DNA of 20,000 nucleotides from Neoscytalidium dimidiatum (GCA_037367355.1 JAVSCG010000015.1:1-20000); one strand, 5' to 3'; numbered from the stretch's first letter, positions 9,060 to 19,479 are shown. Translations and numbers: made by a program. Notes: generated from the sequence alone by a model not told the origin.

Positions 9060-10175
9060 TTTTTAGGATTAATCTACGTTCCGGTAAAACTACGGGAGGA
9101 ACTCGTAAAGGATATATACGAGGCCCTAGCGCATAGTTATTAAGGAACCGAGAAGACGATCGAGAGGATTACGAGAAATTACTACTTCTTAGAGCTTAGA
9201 AGGATAGTCTAACAGATAGTTACGTAATACGATCTCTATATTTAAAGTAAGACGGCGAGATACGTATTCTACGGACTACTCTAGCTATTATCGGCACCTA
9301 AGCGCCCTTAGTAATCTATCTCGCTAGATTTTATTACGGACCTATCTAAGTTGAAAGAACTACTTACTAGAGTTAAGTACGATTTAGTACTAGTTATTAT
9401 AGATAGAATAACGAAGTACGCGTACTACCTACTATACCTAAAGAAGGCAAACGCGGAAGATCTCGTATATACGTTCCTAAAAACTATTCTCGGCAACTAT
9501 AGATTACTAGAAGAACTCGTATCGGATAGGAATAGACTATTTATATTATAATTCTAGTAGACTCTTACTAAATAACTCGGAGCGAAATATAAACTCTCGA
9601 CTACGGTATATCCGTAAATAAACGGATAGATAGAACGAACTAATTAGACGCTAGAGTAATACCTACGCTATTACCTTAACTACGTATAGGATAACTAGGT
9701 AGAATTGCTACCCCTAGCCTAGTTTGTATATAATAGCTCTAAGGCATTAGTAATATAAGAATCGCCGTTCTACGCTAATTACGGTTACGAGCTATCGGCC
9801 TATAAAGAACCGATACCGAGTAAATTACTAGCCTAAAAGGGAATCCTTAAAGCCGACTAGTTAAAGATACTCTACGAATAGTTATACTTAGACCTAGAAT
9901 TCGTAGCCCTACGAATAGATAAATACTACGATAAGCGGTACTAGGAGGCACTATAGCTAAAGAAGGGGGATAAAGTCTACCTCCTTAGAAAAAATATTAG
10001 AATAAGGCGGCTAAATAATAAGCTAGATTTTAAGAAAATAGGACTATTTAAAATCGAAGAAAAAATCGGGAAGGTTAATTTCCGCCTTAAACTACTAGAA
10101 ACAATATAGATATACCCCGTTTTTTACGTATTCCTCCTAGAACTAGTACCGAAGAACGCTAAAACTATAACCTAA
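9060..10175 (+). pseudogene. Element B integrase remnant (DD35E)
   Basis: The zinc region keeps one His (A-H-S-Y near 9127-9140), but both zinc Cys codons now read Tyr (Y-D-L-Y at 9228-9239). The catalytic core has Asp codons 9327-9329 and 9525-9527 and Glu 9633-9635, with 35 residues between the last two. A stop-free stretch of 66 codons at 9351-9551 is only a surviving piece of this core. The GPY/F-like region lies near 10020-10060 and Y-P-V-F-Y-V-F-L-L near 10110-10140. Confidence 0.88.
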
Positions 10176-10224
10176 ACGGAAGAAATACTCCTAGAAAATT
10201 CAGACGCCGATAAAAACCGAGATT

Positions 10225-10380
10225 AGGAAGTAGAAAAAGTCCTCGATAGCGGCTATATTAACGGTTAATTCCGATATCTCCTTAAATAGAAGGGAGAATA
10301 GGACGATACCTAGGAACCGCTAGAAAACTACGACGGATATAGATAACTTATTAATAAGTTCTATCGTCGAAACCTAGATC
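10225..10380 (+). pseudogene. Element B chromodomain remnant at the integrase C-terminus
   Basis: After integrase the frame reads E-V-E-K-V-L-D, then Y-L-L-K-stop-K-G and T-stop-E-P-L-E-N, the chromodomain pattern in which both stop positions are Trp in the family. The two stops are TAG at 10287-10289 and 10311-10313, as expected from TGG after RIP. Chromodomains of chromoviruses steer integration to heterochromatin marked by H3 lysine 9 methylation. The frame stops at a TAA near 10403. Confidence 0.85.
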
Positions 10381-10449
10381 GACTAATACCGCCGACTCGT
10401 TAAATATAAAGGACCTAAAATTAAAATCGGGAAATAGAGACTACTATAC

Positions 10450-11128
10450 CTAATTAACTAGCTCGGAACTCTCGGATGGCGTAGTAGCGGAATTAACGCT
10501 AGACGACCTAATAGAATAGAACGGACCCGTAATAGCGTTAGCTAAGACGTCGCTACGTATACGCTTTACTAATCGCTCCTCTACGGCGCTCTTAGGGTTA
10601 ATAGAATTTCTAGCCCCGCGAGCTATCTCTAAGCGATCTAGCTCCTTAAGGTCCTCGATAGACTACGCTTTCTTATTTAGTATTAAGCTACCGCGGCGTT
10701 ATAGTAAGACCTTTTATTTCCGAGAACGCTCTAGACGGGACGAAGTAGCGCATAACTTAGACGTTAGCTTAGAAATAGTATCTAAGGCCTCTACCTTATC
10801 CGCGGTAACCTTCGTAATAGCACGCTCTAGACGAACGACTAGAAGGAAAAGGTTAGAATAAGTTAAATAAGATTAAGGGAAACTTATAATTACCCTCTTC
10901 CGTACTACTAGCATCGTAATAAGTATTACCGCGACGAGTATACTCGCCGCAACGCGAGTACCCCGGGGTAATTCGATATACTACCGCCTTACCCTTCTCC
11001 TCTAATAAAAGATAACGAGTATAAGAAATCGGTATATCTAGGCCTAGAAGGTTATATAAAGAATTAATCTTCGCGCTAAGATATTTACGCTTAGCTTACT
11101 ATACGTCGCGCTTACGCTTAGAAGGCAT
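10450..11128 (-). pseudogene. Antisense ORF of element B (zinc-cluster-like N-terminus, coiled coil)
   Basis: On the minus strand an ATG at 11128 opens a frame starting M-P-S-K-R-K-R-D, with a later G-Y-S-R-C-G-E-Y-T-R-R-G segment. The Tyr probably replaces Cys, which would give CX2CX6C. Near 10855-10900 the coding signal shifts frame. It continues as a charged, Leu-rich, coiled-coil-like part (for example E-D-L-K-E-L-D-R-L-E) to about 10450, ending T-P-S-E-S-S-E-L-V-N. Stops inside are TAA/TAG only, as from Gln. Fragment D has an antisense ORF of the same layout in the same place. Product and function unknown; it could also be captured host sequence. Confidence 0.6.
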
Positions 11129-11222
11129 TATAGGAAATACTTATAATAAAGAAAAAACGAAGAAATAAGAAAAGCCTAGAAAGATATAGGTAAACGGATA
11201 AATCTTCGGGTCGAAGATTCCT

Positions 11223-11233
11223 AAGGAGGGGGG
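11223..11233 (+). other. Polypurine tract of element B
   Basis: The purine run aaggagggggg lies 3 bp before the 3' LTR start. This is the usual position for the plus-strand primer. Fragment D has a similar run (aggaggggga, 14027-14036), also 3 bp before its LTR. Confidence 0.75.
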
Positions 11234-11236
11234 TAG

Positions 11237-11977
11237 TATTACGAACCCTAGAATATACGGGCTTTATAGCTATAAGGGCCGTAAGCCCGTACGGGGAAAA
11301 GAGCCGTAAGGCCTAAGAACCCTATATATAGTAGAGCCGTACTCCCTAAACCCGTACGGGAAGACTAGGAATACGGGACGACGGCGCGTACGGAGATACT
11401 AGTAGGTAATAACGACTACCCGTATAGAAAGGACGCCCACGGGCGTAATAACTAGGAAGAAGGCACGGACTAATATAGAAGCCCGTAGGGGACGAAGGGC
11501 CGTACAGGAGGGAAGTAGAAAAGCCGATAAGGATAAATACTACGGAATAAGAGTATAGCGGTAATATCGTCCGCTAGCACTAGTAGAAGTCGGATTCTAG
11601 AAAAGAGGCGTTAGATACCCGGGTTACGTAGGACCTATTAGGCCTACCTAGAGATTAGAAGCCTTAGTACTAATCTAACTCTTAGATTAATCTAATACTA
11701 CGACTAATCTAATAGTTATTCTAATCCCTAGATTATTATAGCTTTTCTATAGTATATAGACACGCTCGTTAGATAGTATCTTAACCCTCGTAGTTAACTT
11801 AAGGTTCTAATTTAATACTATATTAACTTAGAGGTAATAAGGCCTACTAAACTCCTATATTACGTAACTTCTTATTCTATCGTCGCTCCCCTTTCCTCGT
11901 CTTTAAGGTAAACCCTTCGATAAATCCGAATCTACTAGGTAACTTCGAAGCCTAGTAGTAGAGGCCCCGTCGTTATA
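11237..11977 (+). repeat. 3' LTR of element B (741 bp)
   Basis: It starts tattacg (TGTTACG with TG changed to TA) and ends cgttata (from an end in CA). From about 11373 it aligns with C's 5' LTR (14424-14997) to the same end. U3 contains the palindrome cccgtacggg twice (11286-11295, 11351-11360) and a near-palindrome at 11433-11446. TATATA is at 11753-11758 and the R-start motif gtagttaa at 11790-11797. After the LTR the sequence continues directly as fragment D integrase, with cttag (11978-11982) as the likely target duplication. Confidence 0.88.
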
Positions 11978-13010
11978 CTTAGAACGGCTTATAAGATACT
12001 TCTACTTTCCCCGAATAAGGAAAATAGTAGAGAAAGTTATCTAGGAATATAACGAATGCGTAAAGAATAAGGTAGCGCGATACGTACTATACGGATAACT
12101 ATAGCTTATTATAATACTAACTAAACCCTAGGAATCGGTTATAATAGACTTTATTATTAATCTACTAGTCTTAGTAGACCCCGTAACTAAAGTACGATAT
12201 AACGCTATCCTAGTTATTATCGACCGTCTAATAAAATAGGTATACTTTATCCCTTATAATAAGAAAATCGGAGCGGAGGGCTACGCCTACCTCTTTCTTA
12301 GATATGTCTTCGCCTACTACGGGATACCTAAAGAACTAATTATAGACTAAGACCTACGATTTAGAGCTAAGTTCTGGTAAACCTTAGTCTATAAGTTAGA
12401 AACTAAATATAAGATATTAATAACGGTATACCCGTAAACCGATAGATAAATAAAACGAACTAACTAGACGCTAGAATAGTATCTAAGATTCTACCTAAAT
12501 TATAGGTAAAATAACTAGGTCGAACTTCTACTATTAGCCTAATACGCGTATAATAGTATATTAATAGAAGCTATATAAACTACGCTCTTTTACGCTAACT
12601 ATAGATTCGACCCTACTACCTTTAAAGAACTCTAAATCTACGAAGTACTTGCCTAAAAAGCTATACTTAGGATAGACTAGCTACGCGAACTATACTAGGA
12701 ACTAGCCCGAGATATTAAATTTACCGTATACCGAATAGCTATATACTATAATAGACGGCGCTAGGCGTCGCCGCCCCTAAAGGAGAGGGATAAAGTCTAG
12801 CTTCTTAGAAAAAATATCTAAATAACACGACTAAATAATAAATTAGACTATAAGAAAATCGGACCCTACTAAATTAAGAAAAAACTTTTACCTATTTCCT
12901 TTAAACTTAAATTGCCGGAATAAGTAGAAATATACCTAGTTTTCTATATCTCGTTACTTAAACCCGCGTATAGTAACGCCGAACCTAACCTAGAACTTAA
13001 AATATACCCC
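11978..13010 (+). pseudogene. Fragment D integrase remnant, catalytic Glu lost
   Basis: The frame starts inside the zinc region. The Cys pair reads Y-N-E-C (12048-12059), so the first Cys is lost and the second kept. Core Asp codons are at 12147-12149 and 12345-12347. The position of the catalytic Glu, 35 residues on, reads AAA (Lys) at 12453-12455, where A has Glu. Y-K-K-I-G-P-Y near 12850-12870 is the GPY/F region. Lengths and order match element A closely, so this copy serves as the reference for A's missing bases. Confidence 0.9.
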
Positions 13011-13029
13011 GATAACGTAGATAAAGAAT

Positions 13030-13200
13030 AGGACGTAGAGAAAATCCTAGATAGAGACTAGATCGACGGTTAATTTAAGTACCTTATTAAATAGGAAGGA
13101 GTAGATCCCGCCGGGAACCCGTAGGAACCCTTATAGAAACTAATCTCTTACCTTAACTACGAGGAACTTATCTAGGAATACTACCGACGAAATCCTAACC
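13030..13200 (+). pseudogene. Fragment D chromodomain remnant
   Basis: The frame reads D-V-E-K-I-L-D, F-K-Y-L-I-K-stop-E-G and stop-E-P-L. The two family Trp positions are TAG at 13092-13094 and 13122-13124. Y-Y-R-R-N-P-N-R-L follows near 13170-13205. This shows that A's family carries a chromodomain, although A's own copy is outside the window. Confidence 0.8.
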
Positions 13201-13221
13201 GCCTAAACCTAGAATATCCTC

Positions 13222-13953
13222 CTACGACGTAAACTCGGTAGGCGGGGTTAAGACTACCCGATAACGATCGAGAGACTCCTTAGACACGCTACTATACTCG
13301 AGTGCGCGTCTACCGCTCGGAGACCCGGCAGACTAACGCGATAAGCTAGTCTTATTATCCGAACCCACGGGAATATCTTAAGACTCTCGCCTCTCTCGAG
13401 CCGTAGCCTCCCGCTCTAATCGTTCCTCCTCTTCTAAGATAGCTATTTCCCGGGTAAATAAAGAAGTATTCCGACGCTCTATATAGCGTAATAACCGACG
13501 TAATTAACGCTCCTTCCGCTAGGCGTCCTAAAAACGACGAGCGGCCGCCTACGCCTTACGCGCCGCCGTAGTCGTAGCCTCGGTAGCCCGATTAGTAGCC
13601 TCCGTAGTAGCGTTAGCCCTAGCCTCTTTAGTAGCTATCTAACCTTTAGCCGCTTTAAGGCGGCGAAGTAAGTCCTTACGAGCTCTATTTAGACGACGAA
13701 CTAGGAGACTAGTTAATAACCCGTTAAGACATTATAGAAATAACTTATATTTAGTATCTAGAGGACTCGCTATTACGTCGTAGAAAGTACGACCCACCGA
13801 GGTATAATAAGTATACGTCGAATAAAAATCGGTAAGAATATAACTCGACTTTCTACGCTTTATATAGCGTCTATAGGAAATATTAATAAGGCGCCCCTAA
13901 GATTAAATACGTTAAGCCTAATTACGACGGCGAAGGGTCCGCGCTAACGATAT
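13222..13953 (-). pseudogene. Antisense ORF of fragment D (about 244 codons, coiled-coil C-terminus)
   Basis: On the minus strand one frame runs from an ATA at 13953 (probably a former ATG) to about 13222, interrupted by roughly a dozen TAA/TAG and no other break. The N-terminus is basic and has Tyr pairs that probably came from Cys (Y-R-R-Y-I-K-R-R). The middle has T-S-V-G-R-T-F-Y-D-V. Then come an Ala-rich stretch and a strongly charged helix (A-I-L-E-E-E-E-R-L-E-R-E-A). It is convergent with pol and ends about where the chromodomain frame ends. It has the same place and architecture as the antisense ORF of element B. Function unknown. Confidence 0.62.
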
Positions 13954-14026
13954 CGTACGCGACTAAGGAAATAAAGAAAATAGTAGGAAGACTACCTTAT
14001 AAAAGCTTTCGGGCCGAAAGCTATCT

Positions 14027-14036
14027 AGGAGGGGGA
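14027..14036 (+). other. Polypurine tract of fragment D
   Basis: The purine run aggaggggga lies 3 bp before the LTR start at 14040, the same offset as in element B. Confidence 0.72.
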
Positions 14037-14039
14037 TAG

Positions 14040-14423
14040 TATTACGGCGTAGTAAGAAGGGAAGGAGAGGAAGCGCTAAGCGGGAGGAAATCGGACCTAC
14101 TAATATAATATAGCTAAGATACGAGACGCCCGTAGCTACCCCGATAACTTAGTAATAATACCGCGGTTATAACGCTAAGGCCTAACTACTTAACTTAACT
14201 ACTAGAACTACCGCGGTTATAGCTAGCGGTTATACCTACTATCTTCTATAGTATATAGAATATACTCGTTTATAGTAGATAGGACCCCCGTAGTTAACTT
14301 ATTAATTAATTCCTACCCTACTATTATATAAACCTCCCCTATCTACTACTATATCGGCCCCTAGAAAGCCTAAGCTATCTAACGACGCGCCTCGACTCCC
14401 CTAGAAAGAGTCCCGGCGTAATA
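14040..14423 (+). repeat. 3' LTR of fragment D (384 bp)
   Basis: It starts tattacg and ends cggcgtaata, the RIP forms of A's TGTTACG and CGTAACA ends. The length is 1 bp different from A's LTR. TATATA is at 14252-14257 and gtagttaa at 14290-14297. The R-U5 half matches A closely. U3 is unrelated in detail and carries ccgcggttat twice, 50 bp apart (14161 and 14211), where A has its GATC repeats. Confidence 0.9.
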
Positions 14424-14997
14424 CCGGGATAATAGTGCGTACGGGAATACTAGTAGGTAACTATAACTAAAGGACGCCTACGGGCGTAACGACTAGAAAG
14501 AAGGTACGGGCTAACGTAAAGCTCGTAGGGGACGAAAGACCGTACGGGCGGAAAGTAGAAAAACCGATAAGGATAAATACTATAGAGTAAGAGTATAACG
14601 GTAATATCGTCCGCTAGTACTAGTAGAAGTTAGATTCTAGAAAAAGTAGGCTTTAGCGCCCGAGTTACGTAAAACCTATAAGACCTATACGGGATTAGAA
14701 CTAATCTAAACCTCTAATTTAAGACTCTAATCTAATACTATAATCCCTAGATTACTATAGCTTTTCTATAGTATATAGATATACTCGTTAGATAGTACTT
14801 TTAACCCTCGTAGTTAACTTAAAGTTCTAATTTAATACTATATTAACTTAGAGGTAATAAGACCTACTAAACTTCTACGTTACGTAACTTCTTATTCTAT
14901 TATTACTCCCCTTTCCTCGTCTTTAAGGTAAACCCTTCGATAAATCCGAACCTATTAGGTAACTCCGAAGCCTAGTAGTAGAGGCCTCGTCGTTATA
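14424..14997 (+). repeat. Partial 5' LTR of element C
   Basis: It aligns with B's LTR from about 11373 to 11977 with several small gaps (574 against 605 bp) and shares the end gtcgttata. TATATA is at 14772-14777 and gtagttaa at 14810-14817. The first roughly 136 bp are absent, displaced by fragment D. Confidence 0.87.
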
Positions 14998-14999
14998 CT

Positions 15000-15007
15000 T
15001 TAACTAC
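15000..15007 (+). other. Candidate primer-binding site of element C (self-priming type)
   Basis: ttaactac lies 2 nt after the LTR end and is the exact complement of gtagttaa in the LTR (14810-14817). Element A has the same layout with ttgaccac and gtggtcaa. Both halves changed as RIP predicts (TGACCAC to TAACTAC), so pairing is still visible. Confidence 0.5.
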
Positions 15008-17040
15008 TATCCTTATAGAAAAGGAAGCGATTTAATTAGAAAATAGAAAGTATTTTCTTACTCTAAGAAGTATTAATAGCATTAGCTATTATAGCGGACG
15101 TACCTAGTAGTAAGCACGTATAAGAGGCGTAGAATACCCTAGGCTCGTAGTAACCGCTATAATATAGTACGGTAGTAGAAAACTAATACTCTAATATACC
15201 GACTAACGAGAAGCTACTTAATATAATCCTAGAACTTCGAAACGAAAACGTAATTCTACGTACTTAGCTTATCTAGATACTAGCTCTACTACTAGCTACT
15301 AAGGTTAAGATCCTAAAACTAGACCTATACTACGGAGACTAAAAAAAGACCTAAGCCTTTATTACGTAGCTAAATAACTATATATACTTTATATACGGTA
15401 ACTTTACCGGCTCCGCCGAATAAGTTCTATACGCTAGTACCTATCTTAGAGGATCGGCGGAATAGTAGTTCCGACTTTTTAAGCGGGAGTACTAGGAGAA
15501 ACCCGTATACTTATAGTCCGAAGTAATCTCGATAATCTTTAGCGACTACTAAAACTTTATAAAGTAGCTTAAGATAGTCTTTAGCGGTATCGACGAGAAC
15601 CGTCTAGCTACTAGGACCCTTATAAGTCTAAAATAGAAAGGAACGGTATAGGACTATATAACTAAATTCTAAGACGTAGTATACCTCGTAGATAGGTACT
15701 TCGACCTTACGCTACGTATCTTCTACTACTAAGGGCTAAGGAACGAGATTAAAGAAGCTATAACGTATTACGAGAAACTAGAGACTCTTAACGATATAAT
15801 TAAGCTAGCCCTACTTATAGATAAGCGTCGTATAGAGAGGTAGTTCGATAAAAAAGAGTATAACGCTAATACCTTAAGGTAAGCCAGGCCTCGCTATATC
15901 TAGGAAGGAGGCGACGCTATAGAAATAGATAATATAGTCCGACGGGATAAAAGTAAGAATAAGAAGAACGGCAATAATAGAAGTAAGAAAAGGAAATAGA
16001 GTAAGAAAGAAAAAGAGCTCTATAAAAAAGGACTATATATCTAATATAGAGATAAATAGAGCGCAGGGTATAAATACTCGAAGAAAGAGTTACGAGAAGT
16101 AGCGGTAGCCATCTAGGAATAGAAGGCGCCTCGAAAAATCGCTACTATAAAAATAGTAGACTATATAGCCTAGAGTTAGATAGCGTACTACGATAATAAT
16201 TATACTATCTACTAGAGCGATAAGAACGCTATAGGGTAGTACCCTAGTAAGCTATAACGACTTAATATAATACTCCGAAAATTAGAAGAGGCTACGAAGG
16301 AAGATATCGAAAAATACTTCCCGGCCAATAAAGACCTTATAAATAGCGAAACTAGAGAGCTTTACGATAGTATACCGGAATCTAGTAAGGTAGAAAATAC
16401 CGAGTAATAGTAGGATTAAGCTACGCTCGATTAAATTACGGAATACTTAAACCGGTATAGAGATATAAAGAATATCGAATCTAGTTATACCCCTACGATC
16501 TACTAGATCTCTAGATCGAGAATAGATCTACTACCGTAATAGTACTAAATAAAGAACGGAAAACTTAGCTTACGGTTCTTTAAGAACGACGTATAGTACC
16601 CCTAGAAGGAATCACCCTTAAAAACGGCCGATAAGGTAGTATTCTAGCTTAAAGGAGAAGCCTAGGGAACGTAGTAGTAACGAGACCTTACGTCTCTATA
16701 CGATATAGTCTATATCCTCTACCGTTACGATATAGCTACGCGAAGCTACGGTACCCTATAATAGATACCCGATAAAAAATACGGTAAACTAACCTTCTAG
16801 TACTAGGTGTATAACGAATAAATCTACTAGAAGCGTAAGATTAAGTAAGAGCGATAGACTCGGTAGAAGAATATCTTAATCCTAATTAAAGAATAGGACG
16901 AGTATATACGCTATAAAATATTAAAAAACTAGACGGCTCCCCTAGCTAGGAACCCTAGAAGGGGCTAGTACGAAGGTCCCTTAATTAGATTATATATTTA
17001 ATATTAAACGGAATATCTCGTAAATAGAAAGAACTTAAAA
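15008..17040 (+). pseudogene. gag: Element C gag remnant and gag-protease spacer
   Basis: The first 200 bases are leader or gag N-terminus; no ATG remains and I cannot place the start. From about 15290 the frame, read through TAA/TAG, shows a retrotransposon capsid domain with Y-L-R-G-S-A-E near 15442-15464, F-Y-Y near 15721 and A-L-L-I-D-K-R-R near 15811-15834. A Lys/Asn-rich basic stretch at 15945-16020 and Tyr codons (former Cys) at 16030-16080 suggest the nucleocapsid, though without a standard CCHC spacing. A further ~1 kb (16080-17040) is coding-like, conserved with B, and without a domain I recognise. Confidence 0.7.
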
Positions 17041-17049
17041 TACTACTAG

Positions 17050-17385
17050 AAGTACTAATTATAATCGAAGAAACTACTACGCTAGTAATAATCGATAGTA
17101 GTACGTAAGAAAATTTCGTAGATTCTAAATTCCTTAGGAAGAACGACTTACTATTCTAACCTAAGAAACGACCCTATAAACTTAGCACGTTCGACGGGTT
17201 ATCAATAAAATACGATAAGGGTTAGATAAGAATCGAGACCGGTTAGATACGAATAACCCTCGGAGATTATAAAGAACGAATTAACCTAGACGTAATAATA
17301 AGCCCGAATTACGATATCGTCTTTAGGATACTCTAGTTAAAAACCTACGACCCGTATATTAGCTAGAGTATAGAAACTATAACGT
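17050..17385 (+). pseudogene. Element C protease remnant
   Basis: The active site reads I-D-S-S-T, with Asp at 17094-17096; the second S (AGT) is the RIP product expected from the family Gly (GGT preceded by T). N-F-V-D-S-K-F-L follows. Y-D-I-V-F near 17315 corresponds to B's Y-D-I-V-L-G-I-P block. Confidence 0.7.
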
Positions 17386-17431
17386 TCCCTAGAGATAACT
17401 ATAAGCGATACCTTACGAACCTCGAAGTAAA

Positions 17432-17537
17432 AGAGCTAGAGCTAAAGAGTCCGAGCTAAGAGCTAGAGCTAGAGAGCTAGAGCTAAGAGCTAGAGCTAGG
17501 AAGCTAGAGCCGAGAGCTAGAGCTAGAGAGCTAGAAG
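17432..17537 (+). repeat. GAGCTA-type tandem repeat of element C
   Basis: Imperfect gagcta/agagct units, equivalent to 7029-7125 in B but with a different number and order. It lies between protease and RT. Unlike in B it has no TG. Confidence 0.65.
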
Positions 17538-17826
17538 GACTACGAGCTAAAGCCGTCTAGAGAGCACCCGGTAGAGGCTAAGAGAATATTTCTTAATATC
17601 TTACTACGTATAAAAAAACGAGGAGAGTAAGCTTATATCGTCTATATTAAGTCTAGCCTAGAATAAGAACGCCGAATTATAGTATAGATTAGAAAACGGA
17701 CCTCGAAAGTCGATACTCCCCGGCTACTTAAAGGAGACTATCTAAAGAGAATCTACGAGAGGTATAGCCCGCTAAGTAGAACCCTTAACTAGATACGCGT
17801 AACGGAAAATACTACGGGACTAGAGA

Positions 17827-18790
17827 AAGTACCCCCGGAATTCTAGAAATACGCCGAATTATTTTAAGAAAGAGGTAAAGAATTATTATCTAAGTATAAG
17901 CTATAGGACTATAAAATACCCCTATTACTAGGAACGTAGCCCGCGTTTAAGCCTATTTATTCCCTCTCGGAAAGCGAGGCCGAAGTACTAAGGGAGTATC
18001 TTAAAACAAACTTAGAAAGAGAATATATCCGACCCTCTACGTCGCCGGCCGGATACTCTATCTTATTCGTACCTAAAAAAAATAGTAAGCTCCGCCTCTA
18101 TATCGACTATAGGTAATTAAACGATATTACGATAAAAAACCGATACCCGTTACTACGTATCGATAAATTATAGGATAGACTAAGAAAAGCTAAATACTTT
18201 ACTAAGCTAGACCTTAGGGAAGGTTATTACCTTGTCCGGATAAAAGAAGGTAAAGAATAGAAAACGGCTTTCCGAATAAGATTTAGATATTACAAGTATA
18301 CGGTAATACCCTTTAAACTTACTAATATACCGGCTACGTTCTAGAGTCTAGTTAACGATATACTATAACTATATTTAGACGTATTTATACTAGCCTACCT
18401 AGACGATATCCTAATATACTCGGAAACGCTCGAAGAATATATTAAGTACGTATATAAAGTTCTATAGGCACTAGAGAAACGGAACCTCCGGATAGCCCCC
18501 GATAAGAGCGAATAGTATATATAAAAGACTAAGTACCTCGAGTTTATTATTACCCTAGGATATATTAGTATAGACGAGAAAAAACTAGACACGATAAGAG
18601 AATAGCCTACGCCGAAAACCGTTAAAGAAGTATAATCCTTTCTTAGCTTTACTAACTTTTATTAGAAGTTTATCTTAAACTATACGAAGGTATTAGCTCC
18701 GCTTATAGATTTAACTAAAAAAGAGTATAGATTTATATAGGGAGAAAGATAGTAGAATACTTTCGACTTATTAAAACGAATATTTATAGA
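17827..18790 (+). pseudogene. Element C reverse transcriptase remnant
   Basis: The frame begins near V-P-P-E-F (17828) and shows I-R-P-S-T-S-P-A-G-Y near 18030, L-F-V-P-K-K-N-S-K-L-R-L near 18065-18100, R-Y-P-L-L-R-I near 18140-18162 and the catalytic Y-L-D-D at 18396-18407. It matches B with RIP-type differences. The short minus-strand ORF at 18395-18592 is a mirror of this domain. Confidence 0.88.
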
Positions 18791-19230
18791 AGTACTAGTA
18801 TTAGGACTATTCTACCCCGACCTATCTATAACGGTAGAAACCGATATATCGGACTACGCTATCGGAGTAGTCTTAAGCCAGCTAGACGAGTAAGGTAGAC
18901 TATATTCTATCGCGTATTACTCCCGAAAAATAATAGGACTAGAAAGGAACTACGACGTCTATAATAAAGAACTCCTAGCTATCGTTACGGCCTTTAAAGA
19001 ATAGAGACATTATCTTAAAGAAGCTAAGTACTAGGTTATAGTCTACTACGACTATAAGAATCTTTTATACTTTACTACTACGAAGAAACTAAACCGAAGG
19101 TAGATTAGGTAGGCTAAAGAGCTAGTATCCTACGATATAAAGATTACCTACCGGAAGGAATCGGAAAACGCGCGCGTAGACGCGCTAAGTAGAAGAGCCG
19201 ACTATATAGAAGAGAAGCTAGAACTATAAC
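18791..19230 (+). pseudogene. Element C RNase H remnant
   Basis: E-T-D-I-S-D-Y-A-I-G, with Asp at 18843-18845, then [11 protein letters not shown] near 18960-18995 and R-V-D-A-L-S-R-R near 19175-19199. Its upstream junction (L-G-L-F-Y-P-D-L-S) is intact, unlike B's. Confidence 0.85.
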
Positions 19231-19479
19231 CGGTAATACTAGTAGAGTAGAAAGACGGGTCTTTTATACCCGATAAACGCTAGATCTCCGCTATATATAG
19301 AAGAAAGGAGAAACCTAATAGGTCGCTTACCCCGGCTAGGCTAGTAGCCTTAGCGATACGCCTAGAAAGCTACGAATAGAATTATAAAATCTAAGAAGCC
19401 TACGTAGAAGACGCTACGGTATAAGAAATCGGAAATTTAGAAAACGACCTCCGAGTAACTAGAGACGTAGAAGGAATAA

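Larger units (their letters stand above)
5224..11977 (+). mobile_element. Element B: RIP-saturated chromodomain Ty3/gypsy element, 5' end displaced by element A
   Basis: From 5224 the sequence matches element C from 15622 onward (ataagcctaaagtag against ataagtctaaaatag). B therefore starts in mid-gag where A interrupted it. Going right come the gag remainder, protease, RT, RNase H, integrase, chromodomain, an antisense ORF, a purine tract and the 3' LTR. CA and TG are almost gone; for example 5281-5340 has none, with about 13 TA. Nearly every Gln and Trp codon reads as a stop. By analogy with C, about 625 bp of internal sequence plus the 5' LTR should lie left of base 1, which gives a full length near 8.1 kb. 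B inserted into fragment D at 11977/11978. Confidence 0.9.
11978..14423 (+). mobile_element. Fragment D: 3' part of a RIP-mutated element of A's family
   Basis: From 11978 the sequence matches element A's integrase read on its coding strand (for example cttagaacggcttataag against cttggaacggcttgtaag), with CA and TG changed to TA. It runs through integrase, chromodomain, antisense ORF, purine tract and 3' LTR. Its 5' part is separated by B and should lie left of the window. The LTR ends inside C's 5' LTR, so D inserted there; ccggg at 14424-14428 is the candidate target duplication. Confidence 0.9.

Noticed and set aside
9351..9551. A 66-codon plus-strand ORF as a separate gene.
   Set aside because: It is in frame with element B's integrase core and is only a stretch between RIP-made stops; its Met is not a family start.
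18395..18592. A 65-codon minus-strand ORF.
   Set aside because: It overlaps the YLDD region of element C's RT on the opposite strand and shows low-complexity Ser/Tyr/Arg composition expected from TA-rich sequence.
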